A stretch of DNA of 64,000 bases from positions 806,001-870,000 of the forward strand of contig NZ_CP021421.1 in the NCBI RefSeq assembly GCF_002201515.1. The letters are read 5' to 3'. A program made the translations under genes and the position numbers. Shown here piece by piece: positions 16,947 through 24,364 of this stretch. The DNA is from Muribaculum intestinale (lineage in GTDB: Bacteria > Bacteroidota > Bacteroidia > Bacteroidales > Muribaculaceae). The stretch's first letter is position 1; each line of letters starts with the position of its first letter. The notes under the pieces are model-generated. The model saw only the letters and a list, made by a program, of their open reading frames with translations. It was not told where the DNA came from and searched no databases.

Positions 16947-17744
16947 TCATTTTACAGGCTCGTAGTAGCGGACCCAGTCAATCTCCATCTCCACAGGCAG
17001 GTCGGCAGGGTCAACATCACCAACCCACTGCCCGCCAAGCTGCATGTCTATGAGCAGATACTGGGGTATGTAGAAGGGGAACTGACCTTCGGCCCCGTCA
17101 TTCACCTTAGGATAGGTAAGTGTCGGCTCTCCGTTAATCATGAATACGATTTTGTCGGGATACATCTCAACTCCATACACGTTGAATTCCTCGCGATTGA
17201 TGGGATATATGCCTGTCGACTGGGGGTTGGCTGTACGGCCAAGGTCGTGTGTGTAGTGGGAATGCACCGTCTGGTAAGCGCCATGATTGTTATTGAGGCG
17301 CTCCATAATGTCGATTTCGCCGCCATTGGGCCACATATTGTTTTTGTGGTCGTAAGGGAGGAGCCATATTGCAGGCCATGCGCCTTTGGCACCATGGAGC
17401 TTCGCACGAATCTCGAAACGCCCCGGGTCAAACGATTTCTTGTCCTTTGTCCAGATGCCTCCGGTAAGATATGGAGCAGGATCCTTGGTGGTGTCGTCGT
17501 TTACGATTCCCCGCAGTTTCAGTGTGCCGTCGCTCACTTCATAAAGGCGCGGATCCGGCGATTGGGTGTTCTGCCAATCGGGATTTCCGCGAGTACATTT
17601 GCTCCATGCTGTAGAGTCAATCTGTGTACCGTCGAAATTCTCTTCCCAGGCGAGACGCCACTTGTATTGGTCGGGGGCAGGGTCGTTAGATGCAAGCGCC
17701 ATAATTGGCAGCGCCGAAATAACAATAGACAATAAGCGGTTCAT
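16947..17744 (-). CDS. GH16 beta-glucanase (laminarinase-like)
   Basis: This 265-residue secreted or periplasmic glycoside hydrolase belongs to family 16. A signal peptide (ending MALAS) is followed by WEENFDG, the usual start of the GH16 jelly-roll. The catalytic signature GGEIDIME near residue 140 carries the nucleophile and acid/base glutamates in the E-[I]-D-x-x-E form with the beta-bulge residue, as in laminarinases. PAIWLLP just before it and IDWVRYY at the end are also typical. It is the first gene of an operon with susC and susD, making a small beta-1,3-glucan or mixed-linkage glucan utilisation locus. Exact specificity is inferred. Confidence 0.94.
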   Translation of the reverse strand: MNRLLSIVISALPIMALASNDPAPDQYKWRLAWEENFDGTQIDSTAWSKCTRGNPDWQNTQSPDPRLYEVSDGTLKLRGIVNDDTTKDPAPYLTGGIWTKDKKSFDPGRFEIRAKLHGAKGAWPAIWLLPYDHKNNMWPNGGEIDIMERLNNNHGAYQTVHSHYTHDLGRTANPQSTGIYPINREEFNVYGVEMYPDKIVFMINGEPTLTYPKVNDGAEGQFPFYIPQYLLIDMQLGGQWVGDVDPADLPVEMEIDWVRYYEPVK

Positions 17745-17790
17745 TCAATAATAATGATAATTTGTTTTTATGGCATCAATTTGATGGAAA

Positions 17791-17798
17791 CAAAGGTA
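17791..17798 (-). promoter_or_regulatory. Candidate -7 element of the GH16-SusC-SusD operon
   Basis: Read on the minus strand this is TACCTTTG, an exact consensus match 47 bases before the GH16 start. No TTTG is found at -33 in the very AT-rich upstream DNA, so an activator may be needed. The stretch from here to 18031 holds no gene that I can see. Confidence 0.5.
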
Positions 17799-18031
17799 TG
17801 ATATTAATTTTTATTTTTCTTAACATCCAGGCTTTTTTTTAATATTATTTAACTATAATTATATCAAAATACTTCAATAATCACAAAAATACTATGGCAT
17901 ACTTATCAATAGCACCCAATAACCGCCTATTAGTTACCTATACCACAAATCTATAGATATTGAAGTAACAATTACAGTAATTAACCAAATGTGTCTCTAT
18001 TGTGTGTATCATTCGCGCAACACCACACCTA

Positions 18032-18128
18032 CTATCTCCATCCGGGCTTCAAGTACGGATAATAACCTCAGATAAAAAGACGTTGCGACTGAAAGTGTGT
18101 TACGCCACAACGCCACTACTTTACATAG
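18032..18128 (-). repeat. Degenerate copy of the terminator region at 20818-20938
   Basis: Both segments begin CTATCTCCATCCGG and end with TTTACATAG, and share most bases between, including the hairpin arm remnants CGTTGCG and CGCCACAACGCC. This copy lacks about 24 bases and its hairpin is broken by substitutions. It is a relic of a duplicated segment rather than a working terminator. Confidence 0.75.
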
Positions 18129-18135
18129 GATTAAC

Positions 18136-18285
18136 GCCATTCAGTACGCGGTTTACCACGCGCTTTGCATTAATTGCAGGAAATTCAGTGAAGACAAATA
18201 ACAAGCTGATGAATAATCCCGCTTCCTTTGCTCTTATGATATAGTCAACTTTATCGGTTGCCGACATCACAGTGAGAGATTGTCT
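18136..18285 (-). pseudogene. Fragment of a zeta-toxin-like gene
   Basis: Translated on the minus strand, this stretch gives VMSATDKVDYIIRAKEAG followed by INAKRVVNRVLNG. These match the middle of the intact zeta-toxin-like protein encoded at 19643-20245 (VMSAADKVDYILRAKQAG and INAKRVANRVLNG). The Walker A region and the C-terminal part are missing: homology ends near 18136 and 18285. What could be read as an N-terminal extension comes from the terminator hairpin of the neighbouring lipoprotein gene. It is therefore a truncated, diverged relic, older than the neighbouring PepSY duplication judging by its lower similarity. Confidence 0.8.
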
Positions 18286-18296
18286 AAAAAATACGT

Positions 18297-18324
18297 GAGG
18301 CCATGTCACAACTGACACAGCCTC
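18297..18324 (-). terminator. Terminator of the lipoprotein gene
   Basis: On the minus strand GAGGC...GTCA, loop, TGAC...GCCTC forms an interrupted hairpin followed by a T-run (complement of AAAAAA near 18286-18291). It lies 27 bases after the lipoprotein stop. Confidence 0.65.
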
Positions 18325-18351
18325 TTTTATCAAAAGGAGAAAAACGTTAAA

Positions 18352-18822
18352 TCATATATTCACTCCCGCACTCTTAGTCCATGTCAATGTACCACTACCG
18401 GCGTCCATTTCATCAGGAATATTTGTTACGAGTTTTGTGTCAGTCCAAGTAATTACATTAATGGTTCCACGTCCTGCGTAAGGCTCAGTAACATTCAACG
18501 TCAACACTTGATTTCCATAGCTCCACGTCCCTTTTTCTGTGACAGCAGAAGGTCCATCCAGATCATCTTCTACAAGGCTTTCAAAAATAAAATTCCCGTT
18601 TTGATATAACGTCAATTTTATTTTTGTTTCATCAGGCATCGGACCGGCATAAGATTCGCCATCTTCATCAGTCACATTCACATAAGTCACTCTCCAGACT
18701 CCAGGATATGGAGCACCGGAAGTACCTTCCGGTTCGTCGTCATCGTCGCCGCAAGCAGAGAAAACACACGAAAAAGAGAACATCAACACACTGATTAGCA
18801 ATAATTTTTGTAAGGTTTTCAT
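18352..18822 (-). CDS. Small lipocalin-like lipoprotein
   Basis: This 156-residue lipoprotein has a hydrophobic signal peptide ending in the lipobox FSAC, followed by GDDDDEPEG, the acidic stretch that in Bacteroidetes often directs lipoproteins to the cell surface. The mature part has alternating strands with TWSYGNQVLTLN and ITWTDTKLV, suggesting a lipocalin-like beta-barrel of about 120 residues. I do not recognise a specific function. A near-consensus -7 element (TACCTTTA on the minus strand, 18858-18865) and a terminator at 18297-18324 make it a single-gene unit. It is bordered on both sides by decayed gene copies. Confidence 0.8.
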   Translation of the reverse strand: MKTLQKLLLISVLMFSFSCVFSACGDDDDEPEGTSGAPYPGVWRVTYVNVTDEDGESYAGPMPDETKIKLTLYQNGNFIFESLVEDDLDGPSAVTEKGTWSYGNQVLTLNVTEPYAGRGTINVITWTDTKLVTNIPDEMDAGSGTLTWTKSAGVNI

Positions 18823-19168
18823 TCGATAATGATTTATTTAAGTTATTATTTACTCGATAAAGGTAATACTTTTATTTTACCCCCCCTATTTAACATTTAT
18901 TAACACAAAGTAATTGCCAACATCGCAAGAAAAAAGAATGTGCCACTGCTGACACATCCCAGAATATTTTATTTACCTATTGACCGTCATTATTTTACTG
19001 TCGAAAGCATCGGCAGAAGAATGTCATGGATTGCAGGAGTACCACAACAATAACGCAGATGTTGCGTCTAATTAATTCATATCCGCCAACATTTGAAATG
19101 CATGTACCTATAATGAAATTATATCCGGACGGCAATTAGTTGCGCTCTTTTCTGATTGGTGTGATATG
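18823..19168. other. Intergenic stretch without a gene
   Basis: These 346 AT-rich bases separate the lipoprotein from the truncated PepSY copy. The only signal seen is the near-consensus minus-strand -7 element at 18858-18865, which would serve the lipoprotein. The PepSY copy has no clear terminator here, unlike the intact copy. Confidence 0.5.
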
Positions 19169-19546
19169 TTATTCCTCAAGACTGTCGGAACTCTTTTTGA
19201 GCTGACCAAGTAGGCTGAATCTCAATTCCGTACCATCAGAAAGCCCGACTATATGACCGACTGATTTCTTGTTGATTCGGTTTATAATAGCATCAGGATA
19301 ACTCGCAGCCACTTTTCTGCGGATATGTTTAGGCACGAGTTCATCGGGGACACTCTTCTTTTTGCAGTCGACGGATGTCCATTCTCCAGAATTGTTGAAT
19401 TCTATCTTAGTGCCGTTTACCAGCTTTACGTCATAGTCAGTCTTCTTAAGCAGATGCTTGTCGACCTTAATCATAGATATTTTTGCCTTTGGGAAATAGG
19501 TGGTAATCATCTCCTGCGCCTTTACAGGAAGATTGTCACGGTCAAG
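19169..19546 (-). pseudogene. Truncated second copy of the PepSY-like gene
   Basis: The open part, 113 codons from a Met at 19510, is nearly identical to residues 37-149 of the intact protein encoded at 20946-21395 (for example MITTYFPKAKISMIKVDKHL in both). Homology continues upstream through LDRDNLPVKAQE and then stops abruptly at 19546. There the intact copy continues into its signal peptide, but here an in-frame TAG and unrelated sequence follow. The copy therefore lacks a signal peptide and promoter and is probably not functional. The close identity suggests a recent duplication or gene conversion. Confidence 0.85.
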
Positions 19547-19642
19547 AATCTAACCATATTTGAATATCAATGCATTGATACCGTATGGTGCAAATATGAA
19601 GGTTTAAATTCATAAGAATGATATCAGTTACTTTGTCATTTC

Positions 19643-20245
19643 TTATCTCGGAAGTATGTTTGAAGCCCAGTTGGGAAGCTCTTCGACATAGCGTTTCGCA
19701 AGCTCACCGTCGCTCAATCGGAACAAAAGCCGGGCTTCCGCGTCCTCAATTGAGTTGTCGTAGACATAGAGCCTGTCAACGTATGGAGCCAAAGCTATAC
19801 AGTTTGCGATGGACTTGTCGTAGCGGGATATAATTTTGGGTATAGGCACATCGTGACCTCCATTCAGCACTCGGTTTGCTACTCGCTTCGCATTTATTGT
19901 CGGCGATTCAGTGGAAACGAAGAACAGACGGATAAAGAATCCGGCTTGCTTCGCTCTGAGAATGTAATCGACCTTATCTGCAGCAGACATCACAGTCTCA
20001 AAGATATGGCTCTTGCGTTCGGCAAGACATCTTTCCCTCCATTCATTGCAATAGTTGGCGGCTTTCAGTACAGATGCCTGATTGTTCCAGTCGCCGAATA
20101 CATCGCGGGCGACATTGTCGGGATTGATATATTCCGAATCCTCCAACCACTCATGATGCAGAATCTTGGAGGTCACGGAAGTCTTGCCCGACCCATTGGG
20201 CCCGGCAATCACTATCAGCACCGGTCTGTGCTCACTTGCCGCCAT
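19643..20245 (-). CDS. Zeta-toxin family kinase
   Basis: This is a 200-residue P-loop protein of the zeta-toxin type. Walker A is GPNGSGKTS at residues 15-23. YINPDNVARD near residue 39 fits the conserved acidic substrate-binding segment of zeta toxins, and a basic stretch with INAKRVANRV near 118 supplies possible phosphate-binding arginines. Zeta toxins phosphorylate UDP-N-acetylglucosamine and poison cell-wall synthesis. Family members in Bacteroidetes may have other roles. The start overlaps the upstream 71-residue protein by 14 bases, as in toxin-antitoxin operons. A decayed fragment of a paralogue lies 1.4 kb away. Family good, toxicity inferred. Confidence 0.87.
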   Translation of the reverse strand: MAASEHRPVLIVIAGPNGSGKTSVTSKILHHEWLEDSEYINPDNVARDVFGDWNNQASVLKAANYCNEWRERCLAERKSHIFETVMSAADKVDYILRAKQAGFFIRLFFVSTESPTINAKRVANRVLNGGHDVPIPKIISRYDKSIANCIALAPYVDRLYVYDNSIEDAEARLLFRLSDGELAKRYVEELPNWASNILPR

Positions 20246-20447
20246 TGCGAAGCCTGTTTAAGGTTTCTTCAACTCTTGCGCGAGCTTCATGCGAAGCTGC
20301 CTCAATACCGGCAACCACGCGCTCGGCAGCCCTGCGGGTGCTTTCGCGGGCATCCTCGGCCACCTCACGCATAATCTGTGCCATGCGTTCATCGCCCGGC
20401 TCCTCCATCGACGTCAGTCGATAACTATTCATCTCAGCTTCCGACAT
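20232..20447 (-). CDS. Small partner (antitoxin-like) of the zeta-toxin gene
   Basis: This 71-residue charged, helical protein is encoded just upstream of the zeta-toxin-like kinase and overlaps it by 14 bases. The N-terminal part (MSEAEMNSYRLTSMEEPGDE) is followed by a long amphipathic helix rich in Glu, Arg and Ala (MREVAEDARESTRRAAERVV). No DNA-binding motif is evident. Position, size and overlap suggest it is the antitoxin or a required partner of the kinase. It does not resemble the classical epsilon antitoxin, so this is inference from context. A small inverted repeat lies 36 bases upstream. Confidence 0.75.
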   Translation of the reverse strand: MSEAEMNSYRLTSMEEPGDERMAQIMREVAEDARESTRRAAERVVAGIEAASHEARARVEETLNRLRNGGK

Positions 20448-20482
20448 AATATAATCTTTTATTATTCAACGCCATCGACGTC

Positions 20483-20495
20483 CTCTATTATAGAG
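20483..20495. promoter_or_regulatory. Inverted repeat upstream of the toxin-antitoxin-like pair
   Basis: CTCTA-TTA-TAGAG is a perfect 5-bp inverted repeat placed 36 bases before the 71-codon gene, where an autoregulatory operator would be expected. It is short, so chance is possible. The rest of 20448-20817 is AT-rich and shows no gene I can support. Confidence 0.35.
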
Positions 20496-20817
20496 ACATT
20501 GAAAGAAATCAACACATCTTCGTTAGTGTCTAATTATAACATTAACAAGAATTTATCGCTATGATTTCCGAGAACAAAATTACAGAAATTTTCTGTCTTG
20601 CAGATGACTTCTGCAAGTATTTTTCATCCTAACTCAAATCACCATCCCAATTCTCTTTCACAGCAAGGGATTCAGAGAATAATTCAGTCATTATGAAACT
20701 CCATAAATCCATGCTGCTTTCTATCACAGTATTCATCAAAGAAGTGCTGCCGGGGACATGTACAGGCGAACTCACGTTTCTGTCTATATCGCGTGTGTCG
20801 TTTGTGTGATATCCCGC

Positions 20818-20938
20818 CTATCTCCATCCGGACTTCAAGTACCGATAATAATAGCTCCAGCCAATACATCCACAGATTTAAAAAAAGAGGCGTTGCGGCT
20901 GAAAACGCGTTTCGCCACAACGCCTCTACTTTACATAG
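20818..20938 (-). repeat. Intact copy of the repeated terminator region
   Basis: This 121-base segment downstream of the PepSY-like gene contains a functional-looking hairpin (20887-20926). A diverged, partly deleted copy lies at 18032-18128, next to a zeta-toxin fragment rather than a PepSY gene. Confidence 0.75.
20887..20926 (-). terminator. Terminator of the PepSY-like gene
   Basis: Arms 20887-20899 and 20914-20926 pair with one mismatch (GAGGCGTTG and CAACGCCTC are perfect). On the minus strand the hairpin is followed by a T-run complementary to the A-run at 20879-20886. Confidence 0.85.
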
Positions 20939-20945
20939 ATGTGGA

Positions 20946-21395
20946 TTACTCGTCAAGACTGTCGGAACTCTTTTTGAGCTGACCGAGCAGATTGAACTTC
21001 AATTCCGTGCCGTCAGAAAGCCCGACGATATGTCCGCCTGACTTCTTGGTGATTCGGGTTATAGTGGCATCAGGATAGCTTGAAGCCACTTTTCTCCGGA
21101 TATGTTTAGGCACGAGCTCAGTCGGGACACTCTTCTTTTTGCAGTCGACGGATGTCCATTCGCCCGCATTGTTGAATTCTATTTTAGTGCCGTTTACCAG
21201 CTTTACATCATAGTCGGTCTTTTTAAGCAGATGTTTGTCGACCTTAATCATAGATATTTTTGCCTTTGGGAAATAGGTGGTAATCATCTCCTGCGCCTTT
21301 ACAGGAAGATTGTCACGGTCAAGGGTGTATTTATCGGCCCTGGCCATAGGTATGAATGCGATTAATGCAAAAATTAAAAACAAAAGTTTCTTCAT
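20946..21395 (-). CDS. Secreted PepSY-like domain protein
   Basis: This 149-residue exported protein has a clear signal peptide (LLFLIFALIAFIPMARA). The mature part holds two similar alpha/beta units. Each begins with an amphipathic helix ending PKAKI or YPDATI, followed by strands such as YDVKLVNGTKIEFN and HIVGLSDGTELKFN. This is the layout of the PepSY-like (BLIP-like) family abundant in Bacteroidetes, of unknown function but thought to bind or inhibit proteins in the periplasm. A near-identical but truncated copy lies 1.8 kb downstream (19169-19546). It has its own terminator. Confidence 0.87.
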   Translation of the reverse strand: MKKLLFLIFALIAFIPMARADKYTLDRDNLPVKAQEMITTYFPKAKISMIKVDKHLLKKTDYDVKLVNGTKIEFNNAGEWTSVDCKKKSVPTELVPKHIRRKVASSYPDATITRITKKSGGHIVGLSDGTELKFNLLGQLKKSSDSLDE

Positions 21396-21477
21396 AATGT
21401 CAATCTTGAAATCTTATTGAGTACATCTTGAGAGACAAATCCGGATGATTCTAAAAATCAGCTCCGGACATATCCTT

Positions 21478-21522
21478 AAAAAAAATCGGCCCACACCATC
21501 TTGCAATGCATGTGAGCCGATT
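21478..21522 (-). terminator. Terminator of dnaK
   Basis: Arms 21484-21495 and 21511-21522 pair with one mismatch (AATCGGC...GCCGATT). On the minus strand a T-run of eight follows. It lies about 100 bases after the dnaK stop. A weaker hairpin (CCTGC/GCAGG near 21589-21603) is closer to the stop. Confidence 0.75.
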
Positions 21523-21620
21523 CATATATGAATTAAAAATTTATCCGATTGATTCCGTACTGATTGCAGAATATCAATCCGGAGTCGGTCCTGCCTATTG
21601 CAGGTGTGACCAAATGAAGG

Positions 21621-23528
21621 TTACTTCACTTCCTCGAAGTCTACGTCGGTCACATGGTCGTCGCCTGAGGGCTGCGAGGCGCCCGGCTGAGGACCTGCCT
21701 GCTGACCGGCAGCCGACTGAGCCTGCTGCTGGGCGTTGAGGATATCCTGCTGTGCGGCACCGAATGCGGCCTCAATCTCCTTGATTGCGGCATCGCATGC
21801 AGCCACGTCCTGAGCCTTGTGGGCATCCTTCAGCTTGGCCACACCGGCTTCGATGGCCGATTTCTTGTCGGCAGGAATCTTGTCGCCGAGTTCAGAGAGC
21901 TGTTTCTCGGTCTGGAAGATGAGGGCGTCGGCCTGATTGAGTTTGTCAATCTTCTGCTTCTCGGCCTCGTCGGCTGCGGCGTTGGCTGCTGCCTCGTCCT
22001 TCATACGCTTGATTTCAGCATCGGTAAGGCCCGATGAAGCCTCGATACGGATGCTCTGCTCCTTGCCGGTAGCCTTGTCCTTGGCCGACACGTTGAGGAT
22101 GCCGTTGGCGTCAATCTCGAAAGTAACCTCAATCTGAGGAATGCCACGTGGTGCGGGTGCGATACCGTCGAGATGGAACTTGCCGAGGGTCTTGTCGTCT
22201 TTTGCAAGAGGACGTTCGCCCTGGAGCACATGGATTTCTACCGAAGGCTGGTTGTCGGCTGCGGTAGAGAATGTCTCGCTCTTACGTGTAGGGATGGTAG
22301 TGTTGGCCTCGATAAGTTTGGTCATGACACCGCCGAGGGTCTCGATACCCACCGACAGAGGCACAACGTCGAGGAGAAGCACATCCTTAACATCGCCGGA
22401 GAGCACACCACCCTGGATAGCGGCGCCTACGGCTACCACTTCGTCGGGGTTGACACCCTTCGAAGGAGCCTTGCCGAAGAATTTCTTTACAATCTCCTGG
22501 ATAGCGGGGATACGTGTCGAGCCGCCTACGAGAATCACCTCGTCGATGTCGGAAGCCTTGAGACCGGCGTCGTTGAGAGCCTGCTCGCAAGGTTTGATTG
22601 TAGCCTGGATAAGTCTGTCGGCCAGACGCTCGAACTCGGCGCGGGTAAGAGTCTTTACCAAGTGGCGGGGAACACCGTCGACAGGCATGATGTAGGGAAG
22701 GTTGATTTCAGTGGTTGTAGAGCTCGAAAGTTCGATTTTGGCCTTCTCGGCAGCCTCTTTCAGACGCTGGAGAGCCATTGAGTCCTTGCGGAGGTCAACG
22801 CCGTATTCCTGCTGGAATCCGTCGGCGAGCCAGTCGATGATGACATGGTCGAAGTCGTCACCGCCAAGGTGTGTATCACCGTTGGTCGACTTAACCTCAA
22901 ACACGCCGTCGCCAAGCTCAAGGATGGAGATATCGAATGTACCGCCACCGAGGTCGAACACGGCAATCTTCTGATCCTTGTCGCTCTTGTCGAGACCGTA
23001 AGCAAGCGCAGCCGCGGTAGGCTCGTTGACGATACGGCGCACCTTGAGACCGGCAATCTCACCGGCTTCCTTGGTAGCCTGACGCTGTGAATCGTTGAAG
23101 TAGGCGGGCACGGTGATTACGGCCTCGTCTACAGTCTGGCCCAGGTAGTCCTCGGCAGTCTTCTTCATCTTCTGAAGAATCATGGCCGAAATCTCCTGAG
23201 GTGTATATTCGCGGCCATCGACAAGCACACGCACGGTGCCGTTGTCGGCCTTTGCAACTTCGTAGGGCACACGCTTTACCTCTTCGGCAACCTCGTCGTA
23301 GCGTTCACCCATGAAACGCTTGATTGAATATACGGTGCCTTCAGGATTGGTGATAGCCTGACGCTTGGCAGGATCGCCTACCTTACGCTCGCCTCCGGCG
23401 ATAAAAGCCACGATAGAAGGTGTGGTGTTGCGTCCCTCGCTGTTAGGGATAACCACAGGGTCGTTACCCTCAAGTACGGCTACACATGAATTGGTAGTAC
23501 CCAAGTCAATACCGATTATTTTTCCCAT
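21621..23528 (-). CDS. dnaK: Chaperone DnaK (Hsp70)
   Basis: This 635-residue Hsp70 chaperone works with DnaJ and GrpE to fold and rescue proteins. The ATPase domain shows [10 protein letters not shown] at the start, [11 protein letters not shown] near residue 167 and DLGGGTFD near 193. The substrate-binding domain follows (around 385-500), then a helical lid and a Q/A/G-rich disordered tail ending in DVDFEEVK, close to the EEVD-like end common in bacterial DnaK. Neither dnaJ nor grpE is next to it. It is divergent from the methylmalonyl-CoA epimerase gene across a 367-base region holding repeated TGACA motifs. Very high confidence. Confidence 0.98.
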   Translation of the reverse strand: MGKIIGIDLGTTNSCVAVLEGNDPVVIPNSEGRNTTPSIVAFIAGGERKVGDPAKRQAITNPEGTVYSIKRFMGERYDEVAEEVKRVPYEVAKADNGTVRVLVDGREYTPQEISAMILQKMKKTAEDYLGQTVDEAVITVPAYFNDSQRQATKEAGEIAGLKVRRIVNEPTAAALAYGLDKSDKDQKIAVFDLGGGTFDISILELGDGVFEVKSTNGDTHLGGDDFDHVIIDWLADGFQQEYGVDLRKDSMALQRLKEAAEKAKIELSSSTTTEINLPYIMPVDGVPRHLVKTLTRAEFERLADRLIQATIKPCEQALNDAGLKASDIDEVILVGGSTRIPAIQEIVKKFFGKAPSKGVNPDEVVAVGAAIQGGVLSGDVKDVLLLDVVPLSVGIETLGGVMTKLIEANTTIPTRKSETFSTAADNQPSVEIHVLQGERPLAKDDKTLGKFHLDGIAPAPRGIPQIEVTFEIDANGILNVSAKDKATGKEQSIRIEASSGLTDAEIKRMKDEAAANAAADEAEKQKIDKLNQADALIFQTEKQLSELGDKIPADKKSAIEAGVAKLKDAHKAQDVAACDAAIKEIEAAFGAAQQDILNAQQQAQSAAGQQAGPQPGASQPSGDDHVTDVDFEEVK

Positions 23529-23697
23529 AATTGTAAGTTTTATATTTTTTGTTTCTTGAATTTTGATTTTATCAGGTCAATTGCCGAATCTCCATTGCGG
23601 ACCTCCGACGCTCATAGACAAAACAAATCATGTGCCAAAAAGGTTGCATGTAATATTAATTTTATATATCTCAGCACATTAGCCATTTTTAACCTAC

Positions 23698-23743
23698 TGA
23701 CACACCCACTGACACAATTTCACTTGACACTGACATCTGACAC
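23698..23743. repeat. Five TGACA(C/T) repeats in the dnaK-epimerase spacer
   Basis: TGACAC occurs at 23698, 23710, 23725 and 23738, and TGACAT at 23731, all in the same direction within 46 bases. The rest of the 367-base spacer (23529-23895) is AT-rich and holds no gene. The repeats may bind a regulator of dnaK; no known heat-shock element (CIRCE) is seen. Confidence 0.5.
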
Positions 23744-23806
23744 TATACAGTCTCATCTTTTTACAAACTTTCACATGTCGCCCCGATGCTTTTACTCAAA
23801 AATTGC

Positions 23807-23814
23807 TAAATTTG
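23807..23814 (+). promoter_or_regulatory. Candidate -7 element of the methylmalonyl-CoA operon
   Basis: TAAATTTG matches TAnnTTTG exactly, 82 bases before the epimerase start. No clear -33 TTTG is present. Confidence 0.5.
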
Positions 23815-23895
23815 CCGGAAATTGCCGGTAGTGGGCATAGACTACCTTCCGGCGACATTACGACAACAATTATCATAAACCATATATACCACAAA

Positions 23896-24318
23896 ATGAA
23901 CATCTCCCACATTGAACATGTAGGCATAGCCGTTCCCTCGCTGGACGAGGCTATCCCCTTCTACGAAAACATCCTTGGCCTTAAGTGTTTTGCCATCGAA
24001 GAAGTAGCCGACCAGAAAGTGCGCACAGCATTCTTCCAGGTAGGACAGACCAAAATCGAGCTGCTTGAAGGCACATCCGATGACAGCGCCATCTCCAAGT
24101 TTATCGCCAACAACGGCGGTCGCGGCGGCATACAGCACATCGCATTCGCCATGGCCGACGGCGTGGCCAACGCACTGGCCGAAGCCGAGGAAAAAGGCTG
24201 CCGTCTTATCGACAAGGCTCCCCGCAAGGGCGCAGAGGGCCTCAACATCGCCTTCCTCCACCCCAAATCGACATGCGGCACACTCGTAGAACTCTGCGAG
24301 GACCCCAAGAAGATGTAA
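23896..24318 (+). CDS. mce: Methylmalonyl-CoA epimerase
   Basis: This 140-residue glyoxalase-fold enzyme interconverts (R)- and (S)-methylmalonyl-CoA. I chose ATG 23896 over an upstream open extension of 31 codons because [19 protein letters not shown] is the family's N-terminus. Metal ligands are visible as IEHVGIAV (His), the central [11 protein letters not shown] (Glu region), GGIQHIAF (His) and LVELCE (Glu). It opens an operon with the four decarboxylase subunit genes. It links methylmalonyl-CoA mutase product to the decarboxylase in the succinate-to-propionate route. The mutase genes are not in this window. Confidence 0.96.
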   Translation: MNISHIEHVGIAVPSLDEAIPFYENILGLKCFAIEEVADQKVRTAFFQVGQTKIELLEGTSDDSAISKFIANNGGRGGIQHIAFAMADGVANALAEAEEKGCRLIDKAPRKGAEGLNIAFLHPKSTCGTLVELCEDPKKM

Positions 24319-24364
24319 CCAAGTTTTCAAGAATCATACTATACCCATATACATATATTTATAT

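Noticed and set aside
20684..20956. Minus-strand 90-codon frame downstream of the PepSY-like gene
   Set aside because: It runs through the terminator hairpin and repeat, overlaps the PepSY end, and has no protein-like features.
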